Below, piece after piece: positions 1 to 8,564 of a DNA stretch of 64,000 bases (the stretch's first letter is position 1; each line of letters begins with the position of its first letter). The notes under the pieces were generated by a model, which worked only from the letters and a program-made list of their open reading frames with translations, did not search any database and was not told where the DNA came from. This stretch comes from Mycobacterium kyorinense (GTDB lineage Bacteria > Actinomycetota > Actinomycetes > Mycobacteriales > Mycobacteriaceae): NCBI RefSeq assembly GCF_002101735.1, contig NZ_LQPE01000038.1:1-64000 (forward strand). The letters run 5' to 3'. Made by a program: the position numbers and the translations under genes.

Positions 1-406
1 GGCAGGCCATCCGCACCGCCTTCGGATAACCAACAACCCAATCTGACCGCCGATCACGAAAGACCCACTGGCCCTGGAAAACCCCGCCCCACCCGGCGAC
101 ACGGGACACACCAACCACGCCCCCACACCAAAATCACTAGCCCGCAACACAATTCGATATCAGACCGAGCCCACGCCAATTTCCATGCAAAATCGAGGCT
201 ACCTCCTGAGGCAGATTAATCATCGGATGGGCCAATTCCACGCCGATCCCCAACCTCTGCAGGAATGGGTCAATTACCAGCGGCTCGTTGCGACACGAGG
301 AACGCCTCCGTTGTCAGGCGTCGAGCTCACAGCTGATGATCCAATCAGCCTCCAGAGCAGCAGAGCGGGTTGATGTCGTGGCCGCCACCAGCAGTCGGGT
401 TGATCG
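1..406. other. Left edge, no supported gene
   Basis: I see no supported gene here. One frame enters from the left edge and stops at a TAA at 27-29, which could be the last codons of a gene lying outside. A 62-codon plus-strand frame at 185-373 has no recognisable domain and no good ribosome binding site. The stretch lies downstream of the multicopper oxidase gene, which is read leftward. Confidence 0.4.
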
Positions 407-1930
407 TCAGGTGGTGTAGTTGAGGCTGGTCATCATGCCGGCTTCTTTGTGATAGGTGTTGTGGCAGTGCAACATCCATATGCCGGGATTGTCGGCGATG
501 AGCTCGACGCGCAGTTTCTGCTTGGGCAACACGTTGATGGTGTCTTTGCGTGCGCCCCGGCTGCCGTCGGGCTTGATCAGTTGGAAGGTGTGGCCGTGCA
601 GGTGCATCGGGTGCCACATCCCGGGCCCGTTGTTGGTGAACGCCAGCGTTGCCCGTTGGCCTTCTTGGATGGCAAGCGGCGAGTTATCGGGGTAGGGCCG
701 GCCGTTGATGGTCCACACGTAGGTGCTCATCGAGCCGCCAAGATCAACGTTAAGGACCGTGTTCGGGTGGGCCGCTCCCAGATCGACGGCCGGTGTGGCG
801 GTGAAAATGTCGACCGTGCCTACGCGGCCGCCCAGTTCGGGTGGCTGAAACCCCGGCTCGGGCGGGCTGCCGGCACCGGTGGCTAGCAGGGCTCGTCCAA
901 GGGCGTTTTTGCCTTCGGCGAGCGCCACGAGGGGAAAGATCCCATCACCGGCGGTGACGATCACGTCGTAGCGTTCGCCCATGCCGATCAGCAGCGCGTC
1001 GACGTCGGTGGGTTGCACCGGGTAGCCGTCGGTGTGGGTGACGGTCATGCGGTGTGCGGCCAGCGCGACCCGAAAGGCGGTGTCGGAGCCGGCGTTGATG
1101 ATCCGGATCCGGATCCGCTGACCGGGTTTAGCCCGGTAAGTGCTGGGCGCGTTGGGGATTCGCCCGTTGATCAGGTAGTACGGGTAGCTGACATCACCGG
1201 CGTCCCCGCCGAGCAGGGCGCTGGCGCCCGCAGCGCTGCGGCCGGGCATCGCATCCATGCCGGGCATGTCATGCATGGTGGTGGTTGGTCGGCGCAGCGC
1301 CTCGTAGATCTGTTGCGGGGTTTTGCCGATACCGTCGGTCCAGTCGTCGAGCACGACAATCCATTCGCCGTCGTAGCGCGCCGCCTCGTTCGGGTCGTCG
1401 ACGATCACCGGAAGATACATGCCGTGGTCGGCGTCAAGCCCGGCATGGGGATGCGCCCAGTAGGTGCCCGGGTCGGGTAGCGAGAACCGGTAGGTGAACT
1501 CGCGGCCGGCCTCGATGTCGGGGGTGGCGGGTGCGGCACCGTCCATGTCGTTGCGGATCGCGATGCCGTGCCAGTGCACCGAGGTGGGGTGGGCCAGCCG
1601 GTTGGCGACGGTGATCGCGAGTGCGTCGCCGACGTTGGCGCGGATCAGCGGACCCGGAATGGCATTGCCGTAGGCCAGGGTGCGCACCAGGGTGCCGCCG
1701 AGGTCGATCGTGGCGGGCTGCGGTGTCACCGACGCGGTGACGGTGCGCCCGCTGTGTGGTCGCGCGGCTTCGGCAGCGTTGATGGCGGCGCGCAGGTTTC
1801 GGTTCCGATCGGCTGATCGCCCGCACCCGGCCAGCGCCAGCCCGCCGGCGATTGTGGCGGCCACAAACCCGCGCCGGCTCAGCTGGGTGCGGTCAAACGA
1901 TGACGGGTCACGTTGGTTCTCACCCCGCAT
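407..1930 (-). CDS. mmcO: Multicopper oxidase MmcO, periplasmic lipoprotein
   Basis: A 507-residue multicopper oxidase that probably oxidises toxic Cu(I) to Cu(II) outside the cytoplasmic membrane. All copper-ligand motifs are visible: HWHG and WAHPHAG in the N-terminal half, then HPMHLHGH and LHCHNTYHKEAGM near the C-terminus. The N-terminus has a twin-arginine pair (SRRGF, residues 18-22) and a lipobox (LAGC, Cys36), so Tat export and lipid anchoring are expected, as for M. tuberculosis MmcO (Rv0846c, about 504 residues). I chose the ATG just before this signal because the frame further upstream overlaps the permease gene. It lies 35 bp downstream of the permease in the same direction, so the two probably share an operon controlled by the RicR-type box at 3253-3269. 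In M. tuberculosis mmcO is divergent from lpqS, so the arrangement differs here. Confidence 0.95.
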   Translation of the reverse strand: MRGENQRDPSSFDRTQLSRRGFVAATIAGGLALAGCGRSADRNRNLRAAINAAEAARPHSGRTVTASVTPQPATIDLGGTLVRTLAYGNAIPGPLIRANVGDALAITVANRLAHPTSVHWHGIAIRNDMDGAAPATPDIEAGREFTYRFSLPDPGTYWAHPHAGLDADHGMYLPVIVDDPNEAARYDGEWIVVLDDWTDGIGKTPQQIYEALRRPTTTMHDMPGMDAMPGRSAAGASALLGGDAGDVSYPYYLINGRIPNAPSTYRAKPGQRIRIRIINAGSDTAFRVALAAHRMTVTHTDGYPVQPTDVDALLIGMGERYDVIVTAGDGIFPLVALAEGKNALGRALLATGAGSPPEPGFQPPELGGRVGTVDIFTATPAVDLGAAHPNTVLNVDLGGSMSTYVWTINGRPYPDNSPLAIQEGQRATLAFTNNGPGMWHPMHLHGHTFQLIKPDGSRGARKDTINVLPKQKLRVELIADNPGIWMLHCHNTYHKEAGMMTSLNYTT

Positions 1931-1965
1931 TGCGTGTGATCCCAGAGTGGTCCCGAGCCGGCGGT

Positions 1966-3207
1966 TCACGCATTGCCGCCCTCCTGCGCCGTGTCGTGGT
2001 TGTGCTCGGCCGGACTGTGGGCGCCCAGCGGCCTCGTGGCGTGGTCGTGGTCGTGGTGGTGGTGGTCGTGTTCGGTGTCGGGGGAGCCGCCCATCATCCG
2101 CAGCATCGCTACGCCACCGGTGGCGATGAAGCGGGCCACCAGCACTGCGGCCAGCACCAGGAACACGATATTGAGCCAGGTGGTGTAGTTCCACGAGATT
2201 CCGGCATGCATCACCGTCGCGTTGCGCTCGGCGGGGATCAGACCGATTGTGCCGAACAGTATTTCGACCAGGTATCCGGCGGCGACCATCGCCGCGTAGA
2301 AGGTGCCGAGCAAGGTCAGCATCATTTTGGTGCCGTAGTACTTGCGGTAGATATTGAGGATCGGAAGGATCAGCAGGTCGGCGAAGATGAAGGCGATGAC
2401 CCCGCCGAAGCTGATGCCGCCGTTCCACAACACCGCAGCCAGTGGCACGTTGCCGATCGAGCAGACGAACGACGCGATGGCCACGATGGGCCCCACGATC
2501 GGCCCCCATAGCGCTGACAGCGTCGGATGGTCGGTGAGAAAGAAGTTCTGCCAGAACGATTCGGGCACCCAGGCGGCGATCGCCCCGGCGATCAACAAAC
2601 CTAACACCAGGTCACGCAGGATCGCCGCCCACTCCATGACGAATACATGCGAAACCGAGGTGAAAGCCTGCCGTGAGAACAGCCGCTGCCAAAACGAGCC
2701 TTCGCGTTGGACCGACATGTCCATTGCGGCGTGGCCTTCCATCGAGCCGGAGATGCCGCGTTCGGCCTGCGCGCGGGCGGCGTCGATGAGCCGGGACCGC
2801 ACAAACAGCCGAAACAGCACGGCCAGCACCACGATCATCAGTGGGCCACCGACGAATTCGGCGGCGGTGAACTGCCAGCCCATCAGCAGCGCCATGATGA
2901 TGCCCAACTCGACCACCAGGTTGGTCGAACCGATCTCGAAGGCCATGGCGGCGGTGAAGTTGGCGCCTTTGCGGAACAGCGATCGGGCCAGCGCCACCGC
3001 GGCATACGAACACGACGACGAGGCGGCACCCAGCGCCGTCGCGGCGGCCAGGGTGCGGGGCCGGTCATCACCCATCAGCCCCACGATCGTCGAGCGGCGC
3101 ACCACCGCCTGCACCAGCGCCGACAGCGCGAACCCGACAATCAGCGCCCACAGGATCTCCCAGGTCATCGAACCCGCCAGCGCCAGCGCGCGGCCGATTG
3201 CCTCCAT
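1966..3207 (-). CDS. Permease of the Rv2963 type with His-rich tail
   Basis: A 413-residue multi-spanning membrane protein of the COG0701/UPF0718 permease family, closely resembling M. tuberculosis Rv2963, a member of the copper-responsive RicR regulon. Hydrophobic segments fill residues 1-120 and 190-370. A conserved small/Cys stretch (ASSSCSYAA) and a second one (SFVCSIGNVPLA) are typical of this family. The C-terminus ends in a His/Asp-rich tail (DHHHHDHDH), a likely metal-binding sensor or chaperone segment. The ATG follows AGGTGA at good spacing. The start is 43 bp downstream of a perfect RicR-type palindrome, and mmcO follows in the same direction. Transport of copper is inferred from context; the substrate has not been read from the sequence. 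Confidence 0.9.
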   Translation of the reverse strand: MEAIGRALALAGSMTWEILWALIVGFALSALVQAVVRRSTIVGLMGDDRPRTLAAATALGAASSSCSYAAVALARSLFRKGANFTAAMAFEIGSTNLVVELGIIMALLMGWQFTAAEFVGGPLMIVVLAVLFRLFVRSRLIDAARAQAERGISGSMEGHAAMDMSVQREGSFWQRLFSRQAFTSVSHVFVMEWAAILRDLVLGLLIAGAIAAWVPESFWQNFFLTDHPTLSALWGPIVGPIVAIASFVCSIGNVPLAAVLWNGGISFGGVIAFIFADLLILPILNIYRKYYGTKMMLTLLGTFYAAMVAAGYLVEILFGTIGLIPAERNATVMHAGISWNYTTWLNIVFLVLAAVLVARFIATGGVAMLRMMGGSPDTEHDHHHHDHDHATRPLGAHSPAEHNHDTAQEGGNA

Positions 3208-3249
3208 CGCCGTCACCTGCCTTTCGTAGCGCCTTCGCCAACGCCCCAA

Positions 3250-3272
3250 CCTATACCCCTTGGGGGTATAGG
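3250..3272. promoter_or_regulatory. RicR-type copper operator 1 (permease-mmcO promoter)
   Basis: A perfect inverted repeat with 10-bp arms (CCTATACCCC / GGGGTATAGG) and a 3-bp spacer. The 17-bp core ATACCCCTTGGGGGTAT at 3253-3269 has the form of mycobacterial RicR/CsoR operators. It lies 43 bp upstream of the permease start codon on the minus strand. Confidence 0.88.
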
Positions 3273-3354
3273 TCAAACATCGTTCTTGCCGACTACCAAA
3301 GCACCGGCCGACGACCGGGGCGGGGCCAGCGACGGCCGGGCGGTCGTCATGGGC

Positions 3355-3371
3355 ATACCTGACCGGGGTAT
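3355..3371. promoter_or_regulatory. RicR-type copper operator 2 (ricR autoregulation)
   Basis: ATACCTGACCGGGGTAT has the same 17-bp length and the outer half-sites ATACC/GGTAT of operator 1, with a more degenerate centre. It lies 20 bp upstream of a small open frame and about 185 bp upstream of ricR, so it is the natural autoregulatory site. Confidence 0.65.
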
Positions 3372-3390
3372 CGGCAGGTAGGCTGGGCGC

Positions 3391-3555
3391 ATGAGGTCCA
3401 CTATCGGCGCCGCCGCGCAGCAGCCGCCCTGTGTAAGCGCTGCAGTGGCAGGTGCGATCGCGATCAGCGACCACGTCAACACCGAGGTGGCGATGGCCAT
3501 CGTCGCCTCGGATCGCGCCCGGATCAAACCGATCACCGGGATGCTAGGAGGCTAG
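3391..3555 (+). CDS. Small hypothetical ORF (54 aa) abutting ricR
   Basis: A 54-codon open frame starting at an ATG just downstream of operator 2. Its stop codon TAG is immediately followed by the ATG of ricR with no gap. The product is Ala/Ile-rich with one Cys near residue 14 and contains no domain I recognise. The abutting junction suggests translational coupling or a leader. It could equally be a chance frame in the ricR 5' leader. An AGGAGG motif near its 3' end (about 3546-3551) serves ricR. Confidence 0.4.
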   Translation: MRSTIGAAAQQPPCVSAAVAGAIAISDHVNTEVAMAIVASDRARIKPITGMLGG

Positions 3556-3843
3556 ATGGCAACCGAACAGGGCTATTCGGCGCAGAAGGACAACTACGCC
3601 AAGCGACTGCGCCGCATCGAAGGCCAAGTGCGTGGCATCGCGAAAATGATCGACGAAGACAAGTACTGCATCGACGTCCTCACCCAGATCAGCGCGGTCA
3701 ACAGTGCTCTGCGGGCGGTGGCGCTGAACCTGCTCGACGAACACCTGGGCCACTGCGTGAGCCGCGCGATCTCCGATGGCGACGAGGCCGACGCCAAAAT
3801 CGCCGAAGCCTCAGCCGCCATCGCGCGACTTGTTCGCTCCTGA
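3556..3843 (+). CDS. ricR: Copper-sensing repressor RicR (CsoR family)
   Basis: A 95-residue CsoR/DUF156 four-helix regulator, nearly the same length as M. tuberculosis RicR (Rv0190) and sharing the core KDNYAKRLRRIEGQVRGI. The Cu(I) ligand triad is complete: Cys38 in KYCIDVL, then His63 and Cys67 in EHLGHC. Such proteins bind the operator when copper-free and release it on Cu(I) binding. A strong AGGAGG lies just upstream of the ATG. Four matching operators lie within 2.2 kb, in front of the permease-mmcO unit, ricR itself, mymT and the lpqS operon, so this protein is the likely master regulator of the locus. Confidence 0.96.
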   Translation: MATEQGYSAQKDNYAKRLRRIEGQVRGIAKMIDEDKYCIDVLTQISAVNSALRAVALNLLDEHLGHCVSRAISDGDEADAKIAEASAAIARLVRS

Positions 3844-3998
3844 CCACCTACTGGTAGCGCAACAGAGCGCTGGCCAATCGATGCTTGACGTGACGTGTCG
3901 AAGGCCCACACCACTCTCATCGGAGGAAGGCGCGGGCTCTGCGGTGCCGGCAGCGCGGCGGCAGCGTTCACCTCAGTCCCCGTCCGAGGGTTTACTAC

Positions 3999-4015
3999 CT
4001 ACCCGTAGGGGGTAT
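3999..4015. promoter_or_regulatory. RicR-type copper operator 3 (mymT promoter)
   Basis: CTACCCGTAGGGGGTAT matches operator 1 at 14 of 17 positions and keeps the right half-site GGGGGTAT exactly. It lies 103 bp upstream of mymT on the plus strand. Confidence 0.75.
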
Positions 4016-4118
4016 ATGTTGGCAATGTGGTTGCCCATCGTGGCGGCAACCCGAAAGTGAACTACCCACTGGCTGGGTCCCGTGACGGGGCCCCACCACA
4101 CGATGAGAGGTGAAATCA

Positions 4119-4262
4119 ATGGCAAACGAGACAGGCACCGTTTTGACCTGTACCCACGAGGGTTGTGGATGCCGGGTTCGCATCGAGACCGAATGCCACT
4201 GCCCTGGGGCCGATCAGCCGTATCGGTGCACGTGCGGCGAGGAACTCGTCCCCGCCAGCTAG
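4119..4262 (+). CDS. mymT: Copper metallothionein MymT
   Basis: A 47-residue Cys-rich protein that buffers cytosolic Cu(I). The seven cysteines (11, 16, 18, 26, 28, 37, 39) keep the spacing of M. tuberculosis MymT, with motifs [16 protein letters not shown] and YRCTCGEEL. It is slightly shorter at the N-terminus than the 53-residue M. tuberculosis protein. An AGAGGTGA ribosome binding site precedes the ATG. The gene stands alone behind RicR-type operator 3, which fits copper-induced expression. Confidence 0.95.
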   Translation: MANETGTVLTCTHEGCGCRVRIETECHCPGADQPYRCTCGEELVPAS

Positions 4263-4772
4263 TAGCAAGTTGCGCAACTAGCCATGCCGCCGCCCGGGTG
4301 CTAAAGCCCGCGATCGCCTGAGCGTGGGGTGCAGACGCGCCGTGCCACCGTTCATCGCCAGACGATTTCGTCATCGGTGACACGGCGCGCCCACGTTACC
4401 CAATCTCAAGGCCACACAGTGGTGTTCGCAGCCGGCGACCGGCCCATGGCGGCTGTCAGCGTGAACGCCGAGGAAGCTGTCGGCACGCTATGCCGGCCGG
4501 GCCGGCTCTCAACAGGCCGTGCCCACCCGGGGCCGGTGCTGCAGGAGCGGCTGACGGGCCATAAGGGCGGCCCGCACGCCATTGCGATGAATCGATAAGG
4601 GAGAGCGGATTTTTCGTGCTAGCAGCGGGATACGAGTCGGCGCCGGCAACAACAGCGCCGCACATGGATACGCCAGCGCCAAGGCGGCAATCCTGAACAC
4701 GTTGGATGAGCCCGGTTCGGCTGCACGTGTGAACGCCGGCCAGGCATAAGCGGCCGGTAGCGATACGCGCGA
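4263..4772. other. Intergenic stretch with no convincing gene
   Basis: About 510 bp between mymT and the DUF5134 gene. The open frames here (for example 4329-4598, plus) show no domain. The translation around 4446-4530 (AAVSVNAEEA) faintly recalls the N-terminus of some actinobacterial transposases, but this is too weak to call. No RicR-type box was seen in front of the DUF5134 gene. Confidence 0.4.
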
Positions 4773-5393
4773 ATGTTTCACGAGTTCCCGCCCGTGGTGC
4801 GCTGGAGCCTGGTCGTCGTGACCGCGATCGCGTTGGGAATCAGCCTCGTTCGACTCGGCTGGCGCAGATCCGTGCAGCAGACGACGGGCTTCTACGCAAC
4901 CGATTGTGAATCCGATGCCGGTCACGCCGTGATGCTCACCGGCATGCTCGTCATGTTCGCCGCGCCGCGAGCACCTATCCCAGTGGGCGCATGGCGCAGT
5001 ATCTTCACCGGCGCCGTGGGGTGTTTTGCCGTACTGTTGGTGGCTCGTGTCGTTCAGCGGCGAGCACAGCGGCCAGCCGATCGTCGCACCGACCACATCG
5101 CCGCGGCCGGCTACCACCTCGTGGTGGCGGCGGCGATGCTCTATATGACGTTCGGGTCAGAATCGATGCCGGCAATGGCCGGAATGGATCACCCGCAGCT
5201 ACCGTTGCCTGCCCTGGCGTGGGCGCTGATCGTGCTGTTGATCGCCGATGCGCTCGTCCAGGTTGTCGCCGCCGCGACACTGCGGGCGCCCAGCCTCGCC
5301 GCAGCCAAACTCCCAGCATCGATCCGGATCGGTGTCTTTCCGCAAACTGTCATGGATGTCGCCATGGCAATCATGCTCGTCGCCATGCTCTAG
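4773..5393 (+). CDS. DUF5134 family membrane protein
   Basis: A 206-residue integral membrane protein with about six hydrophobic helices, resembling DUF5134 proteins of actinobacteria. Met- and His-containing segments are notable: GHAVMLTGMLVMF near residue 50 and MPAMAGMDH near residue 135, the latter at the edge of a helix facing outside. Met/His clusters of this kind can bind copper, and the neighbours are all copper genes, so a role in copper handling is likely but inferred. No closely matching operator was found directly upstream. Confidence 0.8.
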   Translation: MFHEFPPVVRWSLVVVTAIALGISLVRLGWRRSVQQTTGFYATDCESDAGHAVMLTGMLVMFAAPRAPIPVGAWRSIFTGAVGCFAVLLVARVVQRRAQRPADRRTDHIAAAGYHLVVAAAMLYMTFGSESMPAMAGMDHPQLPLPALAWALIVLLIADALVQVVAAATLRAPSLAAAKLPASIRIGVFPQTVMDVAMAIMLVAML

Positions 5394-5412
5394 ATCGACC
5401 GAAAGCAGGTTT

Positions 5413-5429
5413 ATACCCCTTGCGGGTAT
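5413..5429. promoter_or_regulatory. RicR-type copper operator 4 (lpqS operon)
   Basis: ATACCCCTTGCGGGTAT differs from operator 1 at one of 17 positions. It lies 20 bp after the DUF5134 stop codon and 26 bp before a short GTG-initiated frame that leads into lpqS, and should control the run lpqS-cysK2-MFS-PE-PPE. Confidence 0.85.
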
Positions 5430-5455
5430 CGGGTATGTGGGTTTATTGTCGGGTT

Positions 5456-5605
5456 GTGAAGCGTTTCCGGCCCATCCGCGTTACGCGCTTCGACCTGGAT
5501 GAAGCGGTCGATGCGGTGAGTGCTCGCGGGTCGGTAACGGCGCGGCGCCACACGGTTGTGGGGGCCGCGGTGCCGGGCAGTGCTGATGGAGTCGAGGCAC
5601 CGTGA
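5456..5605 (+). CDS. Small hypothetical ORF (49 aa) coupled to lpqS
   Basis: A GTG-initiated 49-codon frame between operator 4 and lpqS. Its TGA overlaps the lpqS GTG in a GTGA junction, typical of translational coupling. The product begins with a basic stretch (KRFRPIRVTRF) and has no domain or hydrophobic segment. It may be a leader peptide for the copper operon or a chance frame in the 5' leader. Confidence 0.4.
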   Translation: MKRFRPIRVTRFDLDEAVDAVSARGSVTARRHTVVGAAVPGSADGVEAP

Positions 5606-6021
5606 GGCTCAACCAGGTCGGCGGATCGTCCCAGCGGCGTTTGGTTCTGCGGGTGGGGGTAGCCGCGGCCGTGGTGTGGGTGCTCACGCTGGGCCTGTGC
5701 GGATTGCACCACATGGCATCACGTCCGGGTCAGGTGGGGCAGCCGGTGTTGGTGTCGGCCAGTGAGCAGCTCGCCGTCCACGCTGATCACGCCTATCTTG
5801 GCGACGGTTCCTCGCACGCTTGCCCGGAACAGTTCGCGACCGCGGTGTTGCCGCGGTCAGCGACCGCGTTGGCGACGCTGGGAGCGGTTGTCGCGGTGGT
5901 CGCCGTTATGGGATGGGCGGCGCCGCTTATGGTTTCGGCTGGGCGGGGCCCGCCCCGAGCACCGGCGAGTGTTGTTACCGGTCACGATCTGTTGACGCGG
6001 TTCTGCCTGGCACGTCGCTGA
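5602..6021 (+). CDS. lpqS: LpqS-like copper-induced envelope protein
   Basis: A 139-residue protein with a basic N-terminus and one hydrophobic segment (residues 15-35) ending in GLCGLHH, a possible lipobox-like site. A central HADHAYLGD stretch is followed by CPEQFATAVLPRSAT. The C-terminal end DLLTRFCLARR is the signature of M. tuberculosis LpqS (Rv0847). Two cysteines and several histidines outside the membrane could bind copper. As in M. tuberculosis, cysK2 and an MFS gene follow. The GTG start overlaps the preceding short frame; an internal start cannot be excluded. Confidence 0.85.
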   Translation: MRLNQVGGSSQRRLVLRVGVAAAVVWVLTLGLCGLHHMASRPGQVGQPVLVSASEQLAVHADHAYLGDGSSHACPEQFATAVLPRSATALATLGAVVAVVAVMGWAAPLMVSAGRGPPRAPASVVTGHDLLTRFCLARR

Positions 6022-6126
6022 CTGGTCAGCGTCAGGTCGTTGTGCCTGCCACAACGGCCGGTGATCGCTGACCCTTGTCAACGGCCGCTGCTCTGTTCGC
6101 GGCCCGCCGCGGAAGCGACAATTCCC

Positions 6127-7266
6127 ATGACTCACGTTGTGTCCCTTGCTCATCGTGTCCACCCGATCCACACGCTAAAGACACTCAAGCCGCGCCGCTG
6201 CGGACCCGCGGCCGGCGCCTATCGCCGTCCCGGCGCATTGGTGGGCCACACCCCAGTTTTGCGGATTTCGGCCCCGCTGACGCCGCCCGACCGGGGTTTT
6301 TGGGCCAAGCTCGAAGGCTTCAACCCCGGCGGCAGCATGAAAGATCGCCCCGCCATGCACATGGTGGAGATGGCCCGGGCCCGCGGTGGGTTGCGCCCCG
6401 GCGCCCGGATCGTCGAATCCACCAGCGGCAGTCTGGGATTAGGGCTGGCGCTGGCCGGTATGGCCTACGGGCATCCGGTCACGGTGGTCACCGACACCGG
6501 CATGGAGCCGATCATCCAGCGGCTGCTGGCCGCCTACGGCGCCGAGGTGGATCTGGTTACCGAACCGCATCCGGTCGGCGGCTGGCAGCAGGCCCGCAAG
6601 GACCGGGTCGCCCAACTGCTGGCCGAAGATCCCGACGCCTGGAATCCCGACCAGTACAACAACCCCGACAACGTCGCCGGCTACCAGTCGCTGGCCTTGG
6701 AGCTCATCGACCAGCTCGGCGGCGTCGATGTGCTGGTGTGCTCGGTGGGCACCGGCGGCCACTCGGCCGGGGTGGCACGCGTACTGCGCCAATTCAACCC
6801 GGCGATGCGGCTCATCGGGGTGGACACCATCGGCTCGACCATCTTCGGCCAACCCGCCGCCAGCCGGCTGATGCGCGGCCTGGGATCGAGCATCTACCCC
6901 GGCAACATCGATTACGACGCGTTCGACGAGCTGCACTGGATCGCCCCCGCCGAGGCCGTCTGGGCCGCCCGCGCCCTGGCCGCCACCCACCACGCCAGCG
7001 GCGGCTGGAGCGTGGGCGCGGTCGCCCTGGTCGCCGGCTGGGCCGCACGAACTTTCTCCAAAGACACCACGATTGCCGCGGTCTTCCCCGACGGGCCGCA
7101 ACGCTACTTCGACACCATCTACAACGACGACTACTGCTGCCAGCACGGTCTGCTCGATCGTGAGCCACCGCCGCAACCCGCGGTCATCACCCACCCCAAC
7201 CAACAGGTGGTGACCGCCTGGACCCGAACCACCACCGTCATCAACCCGGCGAAAGCGTTGTGGTGA
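6127..7266 (+). CDS. cysK2: Cysteine synthase-like PLP enzyme CysK2
   Basis: A fold-type II PLP-dependent enzyme of 379 residues, matching CysK2 (Rv0848, about 372 residues), a synthase that forms S-sulfocysteine or cysteine from O-phosphoserine. The PLP lysine lies in [10 protein letters not shown] near residue 78, the substrate loop is STSGSLG near residue 100, and a glycine-rich phosphate loop is GTGGHSAG near residue 211. I chose the ATG at 6127 over an in-frame upstream start because it gives the family length. It ends in a TGATG overlap with the MFS gene. Placement behind lpqS and the RicR-type box suggests that copper stress induces thiol synthesis. Confidence 0.92.
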   Translation: MTHVVSLAHRVHPIHTLKTLKPRRCGPAAGAYRRPGALVGHTPVLRISAPLTPPDRGFWAKLEGFNPGGSMKDRPAMHMVEMARARGGLRPGARIVESTSGSLGLGLALAGMAYGHPVTVVTDTGMEPIIQRLLAAYGAEVDLVTEPHPVGGWQQARKDRVAQLLAEDPDAWNPDQYNNPDNVAGYQSLALELIDQLGGVDVLVCSVGTGGHSAGVARVLRQFNPAMRLIGVDTIGSTIFGQPAASRLMRGLGSSIYPGNIDYDAFDELHWIAPAEAVWAARALAATHHASGGWSVGAVALVAGWAARTFSKDTTIAAVFPDGPQRYFDTIYNDDYCCQHGLLDREPPPQPAVITHPNQQVVTAWTRTTTVINPAKALW

Positions 7267-8564
7267 TGGGGTTTATCGCGCGATTCCGCAGCTTTGACCC
7301 ACCCAGCCGGATGCTGATGCTCAACCAGTTCGGCATCAACGTCGGCTTCTACATGCTGATGCCCTATTTGGCCGGCTACCTGGCCGGCCCGCTGGGGCTC
7401 GCGGCCTGGGCGGTCGGGCTGGTGCTCGGGGTGCGCAACTTCTCCCAACAGGGCCTGTTCATCATCGGCGGCACGCTGGCCGACCGCATCGGCTACAAGC
7501 CGCTGATCGTGGCCGGCTGCCTGCTGCGCACCGGCGGGTTCGCCCTGCTGGTCGTCGCCCAATCCTTGCCGGCCGTGTTGATCGCCGCAGCGGCCACCGG
7601 ATTCGCGGGCGCCTTGTTCAACCCGGCGGTGCGCGCCTATCTGGCCGCCGACGCCGGCGATCGCCGCGTGGACGCCTTCGCCGTGTTCAACATGTTCTAC
7701 CAGGCCGGAATCCTGCTCGGCCCGCTGCTCGGAGTCGCCTTGGTCGCCATCGACTTTCGGATCACCGCCACAGCGGCCGCGATTATCTTCGCCGCGCTCA
7801 CAGTTGCGCAGCTGTTCGCATTGCCCCAGCACCGCACCGACCCGACGACGCCGGCAGCCAGACCGTCGATACTGCAGGACTGGCGGGTCGTCGTCGGCAA
7901 CCGATCGTTTCTGCTGTTCGCCGCCGCCATGATCGGCTCCTACGTGTTGACCTTCCAGGTCTACCTCGCGCTGCCGCTGCAAGCCTCGATGCTGGCGCCA
8001 CGCTCCCAAACCTGGCTCGTAGCAGCACTATTCGCGGTATCAGGTCTGGTCGCGGTCGCCGGACAGCTGCGCATCACCCGCTGGTTCGCCACCCGCTGGA
8101 CCTCGGGACGCAGCCTGGTCATCGGCATGATCATCCTGGCCGCATCCTTCGTGCCGCTGATCATCGTCCCCGACACCCAGCGTCTCGGCGCTGCCGCCGC
8201 GGTGGGCGCCCTACTGCTATCGGCGGCCCTGCTCGCGCTCGGCTCGGCGGCGGTGTTCCCCTTTGAGATGGACACCGTGGTCGCCCTGGCCGGCGGCCGG
8301 CTCGTGGCCACCCATTACGGGTTCTACAACACGATCGTCGGCGCCGGAATCCTCCTCGGCAACCTGGCCACCGGATCGCTATTCGGTGCCACACACCGCC
8401 TCGGTGTCGGCGAACTGCTCTGGGCCGCATTGACTTTCGTCGGTGTCAGCGCTGCAGTCGCCCTGCACCGGCTCAACCCCGCACCCCCCGAGATCAACGT
8501 GGGGTCTTTCGCCAAACCACAAGCCCAGTCACCAGCAGTGAGGAGAAAGCCATGTCGTTTGTGA
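7266..8564 (+). CDS. MFS transporter (Rv0849-like)
   Basis: A 432-residue major facilitator superfamily protein with about twelve hydrophobic segments, corresponding to Rv0849, the third gene of the M. tuberculosis lpqS operon. The loop between helices 2 and 3 carries GGTLADRIGYKP, a form of the MFS motif GxLaDrxGrk. The ATG shares its A with the cysK2 stop (TGATG), so translation is coupled; an in-frame GTG six bases upstream is an alternative. The substrate is unknown; export of a metabolite formed under copper stress is a reasonable inference. Its 3' end overlaps the PE gene by 13 bp. Confidence 0.9.
   Translation: MGFIARFRSFDPPSRMLMLNQFGINVGFYMLMPYLAGYLAGPLGLAAWAVGLVLGVRNFSQQGLFIIGGTLADRIGYKPLIVAGCLLRTGGFALLVVAQSLPAVLIAAAATGFAGALFNPAVRAYLAADAGDRRVDAFAVFNMFYQAGILLGPLLGVALVAIDFRITATAAAIIFAALTVAQLFALPQHRTDPTTPAARPSILQDWRVVVGNRSFLLFAAAMIGSYVLTFQVYLALPLQASMLAPRSQTWLVAALFAVSGLVAVAGQLRITRWFATRWTSGRSLVIGMIILAASFVPLIIVPDTQRLGAAAAVGALLLSAALLALGSAAVFPFEMDTVVALAGGRLVATHYGFYNTIVGAGILLGNLATGSLFGATHRLGVGELLWAALTFVGVSAAVALHRLNPAPPEINVGSFAKPQAQSPAVRRKPCRL

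Noticed and set aside
185..373. 62-codon plus-strand frame at the left edge
   Set aside because: No domain, no ribosome binding site and no conserved motif; likely chance in sparse intergenic DNA.
2040..2080. GT-rich run near the permease end as a possible repeat
   Set aside because: It is simply the His/Asp codon run of the permease tail.
4329..4598. 89-codon frame after mymT with a faint transposase-like stretch
   Set aside because: Similarity covers about ten residues only, with no Cys motifs or catalytic residues; not enough for a mobile-element call.
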